From Cannabis sativa (lineage: Eukaryota; Streptophyta; Magnoliopsida; Rosales; Cannabaceae), in NCBI RefSeq assembly GCF_029168945.1, contig NC_083604.1, positions 37,629,686 through 37,693,685 on the forward strand: a DNA stretch of 64,000 nt, given 5' to 3'. A program made the position numbers and the translations under genes. This document shows, in pieces, positions 11,141 through 20,340 of the stretch. Under the pieces are notes generated by a model that saw only the letters and a list, made by a program, of their open reading frames with translations, was not told where the DNA came from and made no database searches. Position 1 is the stretch's first letter; the number at the start of each line of letters is the position of its first letter.

Positions 11141-12317
11141 TTGTCTCGACAGATTCAGTATCAGGCTCATCGTTATGTAATGATGGACCAAATTCTCTAC
11201 CGGAGAGGACTCAGCATGCCTTATTTAAGGTGTGTATCAGACCCTGAAGCTAGACAAATCATGCTGGAGGTCCATGAAGGGTTCTGTGGAGATCATACGG
11301 GAGGACCCAGCCTCTCAAAGAAAATATTGAGGCAAGGGTACTTCTGGCCAACAATGAAAAAAGATTGTATAGACTGTCCAAAAGTGTGACTCGTGCCAAA
11401 GGTACGCGAACATACCGAGAGCTCCTCCAAATGAGATCACTTTGATGACCAGCCCACAGCCCTTCGCGGTACAGGGGAATAGATCTCATGGGGTCTCTAC
11501 CTACGGGAAAAGGAGGGGTAAAGTATGCAATAGTAGCTTGAGTGGACTACTTCACCAAGTGGACGGAGAGGCCGAGCCTATGAAGACAATAGCCGCTAAG
11601 AAGGCATTGGACTTTGTTATCAAAAACATAGTGTGTCGATACGGCTTGCCTCACAAGATAGTCTCGGACAATGGAAAGCAATTCGATTGCGAGGAATTTG
11701 CGACTTTTGCAACCAACACGGAGTGGTAAAAAGCTTCTCGCGGTAGCCGGCCTCAAACAAACGGCCGGGCGGAAGCGATCAATAAAATCCTCAAGGTCAC
11801 TTTGAAAAAGAAGGCTGGCGCTGTAAAAATAGCGGCCCGAAGAATTGCTAAGGGTATTGTGGGCCTACCGGACGACCCCCGGAACTACAACCGGCACTCG
11901 CCGTTCTCAATGGCGTACGGTTGTGAAGCAATGGTCCGGTGGAAACATTATTCCCATCCCACGGGAGGACGACTTATGATCCGGCCACCAATCGAGCCTT
12001 CGCTCCAAGAGGCTTTGGATCAAGTCGAAGAACTCCGGGATGAGTCTCAAATACGGATGGCTGCTTATCAAAAGAAGGTGACCAAGTATTTTAACTCCAA
12101 GGTTAAAAACAAAAAATTCGCTATTGGGGATATGGTCCTAAGAAGGGTTTTCCCAGCCACCCAAGAACCCGGAGTGGGGGTACTTGGACCAAATTGGGAA
12201 GGACCATATGAGATCGAGGACGAGATCGGTTCTGGCACTTACAAACTAAAAAGAATGGACGGAACCACCGTCCCAAGAGCCTGGAATGCCGATCACCTCA
12301 GAAAATATTACCAGTAG
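11141..12317 (+). pseudogene. Element A integrase, multiply frameshifted
   Basis: The homologous region in B reads as one integrase. In A it lies in at least four frames. The zinc-binding HHCC region (HEGFCGDHTGGPSLSKK) is readable at 11114-11389. A 2-bp deletion at about 11374 destroys the following frame. Around 11450-11480 two Trp codons found in B are CAG, with a 1-bp insertion nearby. The core strand with SDNGKQFDCEEF is in a third frame. A short scrambled stretch lies near 11810-11850, and the C-terminal region (LGPNWEGPYEIEDEIGSGTYKLKRMDG) is open from 11802 to 12317. The DDE glutamate is retained (AEAINK). No functional integrase can be made from this copy. Confidence 0.9.
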
Positions 12318-12801
12318 CGAATTAAACTTAGATTTTGTTCAAAGGGTTTGTACCATCCAAATGTATACCTCCTCTATATTAAATAAAACTGAGTGCCTTA
12401 AAAACAAAGTTTCTATGCCACTCAGGGGGGTACTAGGGTATACCGCACGGACAAACAAAAAACAAACTAAGTAAAATATCCTGACCCAAAGGGCAGGTCA
12501 AAAAGTATGCACAAAAATAAGAAGCATAAGTATAAAAACCCTGAGCCAAAGGACAGGTTAAAAAATATAAGTGTGACAAATAAAGATCGCATAAAAAAAA
12601 AAATATCCTAGCCCAAAGGGCAGGTCATATACATATAAACGGCCCGGGGACAAGCCTTAAAATATAATTGTCTCCCCTTCAAATGAAAGCTGCTACCTAT
12701 ATGTAAATTGTTCTAAGGCAGCAGCAAATATGTACAAACGACAACAAAAAAAAAAGAGTTGTAAAAGAAATGGGTAGAATCTGGGTCAATAATACGGCAG
12801 C
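12318..12801. other. Element A spacer between convergent sense and antisense genes
   Basis: Non-coding spacer of about 480 bp between the pol stop and the end of the antisense gene; the same spacer in B is 40375-40860. It holds an imperfect inverted repeat (ctgagtg...cactcag, 12390-12424), an internal G6 tract at about 12425-12431 and three hairpin repeats (12480-12624), then gcccggggac. Both strands of transcription would end here. Confidence 0.6.
12480..12624. repeat. Three-copy hairpin array between convergent genes (A)
   Basis: Three copies of CCTGaCCC-AAA-GGGCAGG lie at 12480-12497, 12540-12557 and 12607-12624. Each folds as a 6-7 bp stem with an AAA loop and one bulged base. The second copy has CCTGAGCC/GGACAGG and the third CCTAGCCC/GGGCAGG. 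Element B has the same three copies at 40542, 40606 and 40669. Because the elements diverge elsewhere in this spacer, retention of three hairpins suggests a role in 3'-end formation, RNA stability or packaging. This is inference. Confidence 0.65.
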
Positions 12802-15800
12802 TCAGTCGGCCCGCGGAGGAAGACGAGGTCCAATCCGTGCCTCAAGCGCGGCATCAAGCTTCTTCTTCTTTTCCCGAAATTTGGCAATCATCTCCTCGGG
12901 TTTGGGATAAAAAGCAAGCTTGATATTCTGATCATTGGTGGCCCAAGCCATGTAGACACCATCATCGAAGCGCTTCGGGCACTGGGCGCAAGAAACGGGA
13001 GAAAGGAGCTCGGCCCTCTTGGCCTACGATGGATTGTTCTTTAAAGTCCCTCGGCTCCTTCGGGCCTCCGTTAGCTAGAGCGGCCTTGGACTCTATGTCC
13101 GCCCGGTGAGTTTCCTCTAAAGATCTCACTTTGGCGACCATTTCGTCCAAAGCCTCCACAGCCTCCGGAGGTCTCGCACAGCCTTCTCAGCAGCCTCGGT
13201 TTGAGCCCTTAGTTCCTCCTGATGATGAGCCTCCATCCTGTCCCTCCGCTGGGCCTCGTCCCGGATCATGGCCTCGGCCTGGGCCTCCCTCCGTTTGGCC
13301 TCCTCTTCCTTGGCCTTGGCAGCCGCCTCCTGGCGCTCGGCAACCTCACAGGTAGATCCGCACTCTCCCGTGTGAGGTCTGGAGGACCTTCCCCGACATC
13401 ATTCATGTCCCCAAAGCTCCGGACAGAGTGAAGCCATGGTTTATGATGTTCTTGGAGAGGCGGCCGGCCTCGGCGGCAAAGCCGAACCATAATGAAAGGA
13501 TAAGAAGGAGGAATTTCTCAAAGGAGAAAGTAAAATACAAACAATAAAAGGAAACGCAAAAATTGCAAAGTACTTACCACCGTGAGAGAATGGCTAAGGT
13601 CCTGGACCTGGAAGATGGAGTTCAGGGAAGCGCAAGTGGGAAACCGCTTAGGCGCACAACGGGTGAGCTGAGAAGCGAACTCGCCGGTCATCTCCGCGGC
13701 AAAAGGAGCCAAGGTAGGCCCTAGGAAGCGACGGAACCAGTCCGATAAGGGGTCCAGATTAAGGTCGCACGGATCCTGGTATTCCGGGTGGTTGATGCTC
13801 GCCTCAACCTCGGCTCGCAGAATCCTCCTAAGGGCCTCCACCTCGGCATACCCCCGGGAGTACTCGTCCATGGCATAGTTGTGTTTGGCTATGCGAAGCT
13901 CCTGCCTCACCTCGTCCCCCGGAATCGGGGTAAGCTCGATGTGGGGAGGAGCAGGATTTTCCTCCATTGGGGAGACCCCGCCGTCCAGACCATGGGCAGG
14001 AGTGTCGGCTCTCCGAGGCCTCTTTGGCTCATCCTGGGCAATCATCTTGCCCTTGCGCTTACGAATCAGAGCCACCTCAGGCTCCTCCTCGCCCTCCTCT
14101 GCTTCCTCCGGAAGGGCTCGAGGCTCTCCCGCACCCTCAGCGGCTTCCTCCGAGAAGTCCCACCCCTTCCCTTGGCCTTCTCCCGGAAACACCTCCTCGT
14201 CATCCACTAAGTCAATAGTGTCGGGGGGAGCGCTGGAAGAAACCTTCAAGGAAGGTGCCGGGGGAGAGGAGGTAAAGGCCGGAGGAGCCACGGGAGTATG
14301 AACTCCAGCAAGCTGGTCCAGGATGGCATCCATGGAGATACCTGATTCACAAAATAAGCAAGTGTTAGAAGACCGTGAGGAACCGCTTATACAAGACATA
14401 ACAAATAAGCTACTCCTACCCGAACTTCCTAATTCAGCCCTAGCAAAGTCCTGTACTTTAATGCTGGCGGCGTCATCTCCGAGATAACTGTCCGAGGGCC
14501 GGAACCAGCTGGACGTTATGTAAGCTGATGGACCTAAGGGAATAGGTTCCGGAGGGCCGGAGCCCATCCGGGACCGACCTAGGTAATCTCCTAAGTTCGA
14601 AAAATAAAATTCCTTCAAACGATCCCCCCACCGGGTCAACGGTATCTTAAATCTACGAAGACGCTCGTCGAACCCTACGGGCCTATGACTGGTGTATTCA
14701 TCAACGGAAGGAACATAACGAATTATCAAGGGAGACTTACCGCCGGCACCAGAGGTGCTAGCACCGGGAGCCCCGGAGTTTGGTTCGGGGGCCGAAGGCT
14801 GTGGCCGGGAAGTTTGCTTCTCGGAAGAATCTTCAATACGAAGGGGCCTCCTGGCAGGACGATCCCCAATCTCTTCTTGAAGAATCTTGTCAAAAAATTT
14901 AGCCTCAGACTTCCCGGCAATGGCTTGGCTCCTTCGCACCACCGGACTCCCCACGCGGAGTCCTCTCCCAGAGGCAGCCTGAGCCTGAGAGTATGCTTTC
15001 TCCTGGGCCTTCCGGTAGAGATAATCCTGGTACTTCTTCTCTGCCGTGGCAATAAGCTCGTCCCGGAAGGCCTTCTCCGCAACTGGCGCCCTCACGTTGG
15101 GGCAGATGACCCGTGAGAGGTTGGAGTCATCCACGAATTGGTGAGAAAGGATAAGTTTGGCCTTCCTACAATTCTCCGTGGTGACTAGGCCCCCGACATC
15201 AAGATCGGCGCGGTCATAGGAGGCAAAGGCTTGGGCCCTTCGAAGGAAAGCCTGAGTGGGAAGCGTCCGCTGGTAAGGTGGGATCCGCACCCACTCCGTG
15301 AGAAGCTCCGGGTGGTCCACGGCCCGGAACCCGGAAGAGAAGAAAAAGCGGTGGCGGTACTCCTTAACGTGAGTCTGCCTATTATACGGAACCACCCCCT
15401 CGTTAGCAGGGTGGATCCGGAACCCATAAAAACCATCCTTAAGTTTGTCCCCCTTCTTGGGGACGGATACAAGTTCATAAAAATATAAAATTTCCGCCGG
15501 GCTGGGAGACCCCCAGCCGCGGGCGGTGTAAAAAATAAATAAGCCTGAGAGCAGGCGGTAAGCTTGAGGAATGAGTTGGTATGGCGCAAGGCCGACAAAT
15601 ACAAGGAAATTAACAAAGTAATCTTGGAGCGGGAGCATGGCACCGGCCATCAAATGAGTCTGACTCCAAGCCCCGAAGCCATCATAGTTATGATTAGGCG
15701 TCTCCGAGTCACGAGGAGGCCGGTGAAAGGTCCCTGAGGTGGAGGGTTTGATCCCAGCGACTTCTATAATATTCTCCAGCTGGTGAGGACAAGTCAAGGT

Positions 15801-16566
15801 GGATCGAAGCTCAGCCGCTTCCCACCCAGTCGCACGGGATTTATACCCCTCCTGGGCAACAGGTCCCAGGGAAACCTCCTCCAGCGTGGCCATGTCTTTT
15901 CCCTTCTTCTTCGAAGATTTTGAGCCAGAAGCAGACATTTTGTGTTCTGAGAAAAACAAAAAGGGAAAAAAGAAAATTCCAGCAGTTAGGTCCCATACCA
16001 AACCCTAAGTCAAGAAAAAGGGAGTGGGGGTCCCCTAACCGCTGGAAAGAGGCCCCCTCCGGACACGTGTCACATGAGAAACCCTAGAGAGAATCCCTGA
16101 ACAAGTGTCGGGTGCAGTGAAATCGCAGAAAGTGGTTTTGCAACAAGAAAAAAAAAAGAAAAACCATTCTATGCCCTAAGCAACTGTTGAACGAAGAACA
16201 CATGACTCTCTCCAACAAAGCTGTACGATTATAACAGAGGCATGATAATGGCGATTCTACAACTAACGCAGTAAACATAAAGCAGAACACCCAAGGAACT
16301 TAAACACTCACACACCAAGAAATCTCTATGTGCGAACCCAGAAAACGAACGAAGAAAATATAAGCATGTTATCTAAGGATGCAAGAAACTTACAGTAGAT
16401 CGTTGAACTGGGGGTACTGGATGTGGTAAAGTGAAAGTTGAGAAGAACTGGCGAAGTCAAACACTGGAAAACTGAAAGAAGTGTCTAAGTGTTAAGACAG
16501 TTCGTGCTACTTTGAGGAATTTTCTCTCTGGGAAATTCGAGCAGAAATGGCAAGGAATGGAAAGTA
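12802..16566 (-). pseudogene. Element A antisense gene (Transposase_28-like, coiled coil), 3' exon broken
   Basis: Antisense to gag-pol. Model: TATA box at 16598-16591; non-coding exon 1 from about 16566 to 16394; 5'-UTR intron 16393-15947 (GTAAGT...TTTCTCAG); ATG at 15938; exon 2 to 14420; 78-nt intron 14419-14342 (GTAGGAG...ATCAG); exon 3 14341-13578; donor GTAAGT at 13577; last exon to a TGA at 12802-12804. Residues about 20-240 match the 'putative gypsy type transposon' (Transposase_28) family (GAMLPLQDYFVNFLVFVGL, AEILYFYELV, GFYGFRIHP). The middle is proline-rich and acidic with a basic KRKGKM patch. The end is coiled coil in B. In A the third-intron acceptor AG has become GG (13483-13482) and exon 4 carries frameshifts and deletions, so only the first ~761 codons are intact. 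The 78-nt intron is frame-preserving, so reading through it also gives an open frame to 13518. Function unknown. Confidence 0.8.
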
Positions 16567-16590
16567 ACCGAAATGAAGGAAAGGTGGTGG

Positions 16591-16598
16591 CTTTTATA
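16591..16598 (-). promoter_or_regulatory. Antisense-gene TATA box (A)
   Basis: The minus strand reads CCTATAAAAGCC. Element B has the same box at 44602-44595, again about 200 bp upstream of the 5'-UTR intron donor. An initiation site about 30 bases downstream (near 16566) is inferred. Confidence 0.6.
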
Positions 16599-16782
16599 GG
16601 CAAAAACGCATGAGGAACAGGCATCATCACCTACCAATCGCACGGTGGGGGAGATGCACGATTCGAATTCTCGAAAATCAACGGATCAGATCAATCTGCC
16701 ATAAAGGCGGTGGAAACGTTTGAGTATCCGTCTGACACCATTAATGCGCCGCATCAATCAAAGGGCGTGAAACGAATCGACC

Positions 16783-16980
16783 TCTGCAAAAGCGGATCGC
16801 TGCATTTAATGCCATCATTAGACACGCCTTCACGCGCCCCAAGCTCGTGTCAAAAGACCGAGGAGGCGGCTGGAGACATTCCTGCAAAAGGCGAATCGCT
16901 GCATTAAATGTCATCATTAAATGTGCCCCCACGCGCTCAAGGCTTGAGCCAGGGAAACGAGGAGTCGACCGGAGGCACTT
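16783..16980. repeat. Two tandem ~99-bp repeats upstream of the antisense promoter (A)
   Basis: Copy 1 (from ctgcaaaagcggatcgctgc, 16783) and copy 2 (from ctgcaaaaggcgaatcgctg, 16882) share gcattaaatg, catcatta, cacgcgc and cgagga at matching offsets. Element B has one copy (about 44787-44885). The repeat lies between the antisense TATA box and the 3' LTR, so a tandem duplication in A doubles possible upstream elements. Confidence 0.6.
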
Positions 16981-17015
16981 AAGCAAGCCTTGGTTTATTT
17001 TTACTAAGTAAACAA

Positions 17016-17030
17016 GGCTTGGGGGGTAAA
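17016..17030 (+). other. Element A polypurine tract
   Basis: aggcttggggggtaaa directly precedes the 3' LTR. B has the same tract (44919-44934) and C, D and E have close variants. It is the expected plus-strand DNA primer. Confidence 0.75.
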
Positions 17031-17810
17031 TGTTGCCCCTGAATTCGCCCAAAATACGTGGACTAGTCGAATTAGGACACGTGGATCAGATAACCTGTAA
17101 ACATTTGATAAGTCTTTGTGCGCCACAAGGAAGCGCAGTTAGCGTGGGTCCCGGAGGAGGCACCCGGAGTACAAGGTACTCCGGGAAGCTCGCATGACGT
17201 GAAGCCTCTCCGGGATGTGTCAGATCTCTCTCGAGCAATCAAGTCGCATTTAATGCCGCATGGGAGGAAGCGTGTTGGGACTGTAACACGCAATAAAGTC
17301 TGACGGCACAACCCCCAAACAGCAGCGCTACAGTAATGATCATTTAAGTCTAGCGACGGCTACTCTGTGAAGAGTCACGTCAATCACAAGGCAAAAAGGA
17401 CATTCTTCATAAAAACCCTACCGCACCTAGGGATTTGACCATGCATCACCCATGGTATATTCATTGGAAATGCCCAACTTTATGGATACTTACAGATACA
17501 TGTGTAAGAACAATTCTAGGGATTACCCCACCAAAACACTATAAATACCCCCTCAAAGCTCATTTAATGGGGTCGAGAATCTTGGTTTGCAAAAGAGCAA
17601 GAAGAGAAAATACTCACCAAGAACATTCTCTGTATTTATGAGAAAGACATTCTCTCAAGTGTGGAATCTGTATTTAATACATCCATTAATAACAAAGACT
17701 CGTGGACTAAGGCTCATTAACGCCCCAACCACGTAAAAATCTTCATCTCACTTTCTTACAGCTCTTTATTATAATCATATTTTAATAGTTGCCGAAAATC
17801 TCGGTCAACA
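17031..17810 (+). repeat. Element A 3' LTR
   Basis: 780 bp, TGTTGCCCC to ...CGGTCAACA, followed by the TSD cagtt. Nearly identical to the 5' LTR. TATA box at 17540-17547. Confidence 0.95.
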
Positions 17811-17891
17811 CAGTTCAAAGATCATTAAATTGATTTTTGAATTATATCCAAACTTACCTCCCCAGAAATTTTGAGTTGCATATTGATGATT
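17811..17891 (+). pseudogene. Copia-1 integrase continuation
   Basis: Directly after element A the reading resumes as QFKDH-x-IDF-x-IISKLTSPE, the copia integrase segment that follows the DRGGE motif left of A. Joining the two flanks across the TSD restores this motif, which confirms that A inserted here. It is decayed by stops. It is cut at 17896 by the next insertion (TSD agtta). Confidence 0.65.
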
Positions 17892-17896
17892 AGTTA

Positions 17897-20210
17897 TGTA
17901 ACACCCTAACTATCTTAGGCGTATTACGTGATTTTTAAACGTACTGTGCAGCTCGTTGCTAATCAACGAGGTTTATGGAAAAACGTGATTAATTAAAATT
18001 TTGCTTTTTAATTAAACTTATAAACCATATTATAAAAAGTCTCGGGATCCCGATTTATAAAAATATTTACAAACGTTTTTACTGTTTAACTTTTACATCA
18101 AAAGAAAGTCGTCTAACGACATTTACAAAATCTCAGCCGTGCTGTCCCGAGGATCGTACGCTCCAGGCCTAACCGCCCCGACATGTACAATCTCATAAGC
18201 TCGCTCACGGTCCATCAGCAACTGCCTTGCCTTTACCTACACATGCAAATAAACTGTGAGTCGACAGACTCAGTAAGAAAAGCATAATAATATCATACAT
18301 AAAACTGACTGCCGTGTCCAACACGATACTGAGTCCCGCTACTGCCATGTCCAACATGGTACTGAGCACTACTGCCATGTCCAACATGGTACTGAGTTTT
18401 GAACGTTCAGGGGACGGTACTATTGACACGTAACAACCTGATCGGTCGAGCCGGTCATACTCCCGCTTGGTCATACTCCCGGCTGTCTGGGACGTGTTAC
18501 TATATCCTCCCGATCGGTCGAACCGGTCATACTCCGTGCTGGTCATACTCCGGCTGTCTGCAGACGGGATACGTCAATAGCACGGAACCACCAACCAAGT
18601 GTCGGCTGATCGGTCAAGCCGGTCATACTCCATTCTTGGTCATACTCCGGCTTGTACCGACGTGACGGGGTTGGATGGTTCGAAGCCTAATACATATCTA
18701 ATGTAATCTAACGAGGCTTCCTACATGCACGCTAAACATGTAAACTACATATGCATACCGTTATACTAATCGACACGGATTCCGATTTCGGGTGTGCCGT
18801 CAACCCGACCGGGCCCGAAGGCCGAACGGCGGTTTCGGCTCCTAAACCATAAAAATCACAACGCTATAAGTGACACGCTAAATCACTTCCCGGGGACTAA
18901 AACTCGAAACTAAAAGTTTCCCTATCGATAAAAAGCATGGCAATACCCCTAAAAACCCAAAAACGAGGAAAACTCGGGTTCTGAAAAATCCCCCATCCGG
19001 AAGTCCGGTTGCCCAACCGGAATTCCGGTTAAAGAAAATTCGGGACCCCATCCGAATTGGGATGCTCAACCGGAATTCCGGTTCCTCGCAGGCAGCAAGC
19101 AAAAATTCACATATCTTGACCAATTCGAACCCAATTGATCCCAAACTTTCCAGACCTCCTCAATAGGTCCCAAATAACAATTCTAGAGCATCAAACCTAC
19201 CCAGAAACCTCACATGCAAAAATCACCATTAAAGCTCAAGCTTTGAGTTTCAAACTCAAGCTTGAGCAAAGCCAACTAACTAAGCAATCCACTAGCTTAA
19301 TCCACCTTAAACTAGCATAATATTACCTCAGAAAACATTTAGAAACAACAGCAATATCACAGAACAGAAACATAACAATTTCCTTCCAAAATTCATACTT
19401 TTTTTTCATAGAAAACTCAAGGCTTTAACAATCTAACCTACATGCTTCTAACATAGCTTAAACAACAACAATAATCATGCTTTGAACAACATAAAACAAC
19501 AACAAAACACAGCAGAAACATCTCTCAAAAATCACATGCATTATCATCCATTTTCATCATTTTTCTTCAAGAATTTAAAGAGAAAGGGCCTAGGAAACAC
19601 ATACCACACAAGAGATCAATAAAATTGCAAGTTAGAGCTTGAATCACCAAAGAAAACCCAGCTTTTTGAACCCCCAAGTCTCAGCCGAAAGAGAGGAAAA
19701 GAGAGAGAGAGAGTTTTTCTATATGATTTTCTAATTTCTTTAAAATTTGCCTAAGTGATGGAATTTTGAGAAATAAAGGATTTTATAACATATTATTCAA
19801 TTAATTTCAGCCAAGAAAAGAATAATTAAAATCAACATATACTTTCCATTTCATAAAGTCATATAAGACAAAATACTAATGGGGCAAAAAGACCATTTTG
19901 CCCCTCCACCATAAAATCATGCAAAACATACTAAAGGGGTATTTTTGGGACATTCTAAATTCCCGGCCATTCCCGACATTCCCAATGTCTAAAACCCGTC
20001 CCCAAAATACTAACATACTAAGTTGTGATTTCTACTGAGCCAAACGCCGCGTTCCAAAATACCGGACACCGGAAATACGAAATATAAAAACTGCTGATAA
20101 CATACTCATGCATATCTGAATTCCATAATAAATTATTTAAATGGCTATAAATAATTTCCTGATTAACATAAATAACTGCTAATTTCCAAATTAACTAAGC
20201 GGGCTTTACA
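17897..20210 (-). mobile_element. Chromovirus-type solo LTR, reverse orientation, TSD agtta
   Basis: 2314 bp from TGTAACACCC to ...GCTTTACA, flanked by agtta at 17892-17896 and 20211-20215. There is no interior sequence, so it is a solo LTR left by LTR-LTR recombination. It is the same family as the plus-oriented copy at 34991-37331. It shares the motif gactcacagttctac...gattgtacatgtcggggcgg with the 3' LTR of the chromovirus at 23147-25193. It contains three covarying hairpins (18312-18389) and short repeats of ggtcatactcc. Confidence 0.9.
18312..18389 (-). repeat. Three hairpin repeats inside the solo LTR
   Basis: 15-bp palindromes at 18312-18326, 18345-18359 and 18375-18389 have the form CCATGT-CCA-ACATGG or CCGTGT-CCA-ACACGR. 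They correspond to 36797-36875 in the other solo LTR. The changing base pair is A-T in some copies and G-C in others, so the stem is kept. Confidence 0.65.
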
Positions 20211-20215
20211 AGTTA

Positions 20216-20340
20216 CTAGTCGTTGCCTAAATCCTTCTATGGTAATACAATTTCAGAATGATGTAATGGTTGTATACTTAATGTAAATCATTACTAGATT
20301 CATGGATGACCTAATCAAAATCTTAAGAAAAGCTAGAACT
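20216..20340. other. Unassigned 125-bp segment
   Basis: It lies between the solo LTR and the recognisable chromovirus integrase. It is AT-rich with no readable motif. It could be the last of copia-1 or the decayed start of the chromovirus fragment. Confidence 0.3.

Larger units (their letters stand above)
5470..17810 (+). mobile_element. Tat-lineage Ty3/gypsy element A, complete with TSD cagtt
   Basis: Two 780-bp LTRs (5470-6249 and 17031-17810) flank a 10.8-kb interior. The 5-bp target duplication cagtt is at 5465-5469 and 17811-17815. The interior has a primer site, gag, protease, RT, two RNase H domains and integrase, and then a 4.7-kb downstream region with a multi-exon gene on the opposite strand. 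The second (plant-type) RNase H and the antisense gene assign it to the Tat lineage. The LTRs differ at about three sites, all transitions. At an assumed 1.3e-8 substitutions per site per year this is of the order of 0.15 Myr. The element is inserted in copia-1 integrase. Gag-pol is broken, so it is not autonomous now. Confidence 0.95.

Noticed and set aside
12480..12624. CRISPR-like spaced repeats
   Set aside because: Three imperfect hairpins in plant retrotransposon DNA; spacers are low-complexity and no cas genes exist.
14726..15116. Possible extra intron in the antisense gene at ggcg|gtaagtctcc (A about 14743, B about 42797)
   Set aside because: It looks like a good donor, but both elements stay open and conserved across it (GAGGKSPL...YVPSV), so it is probably coding. 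Transcripts could overturn this.
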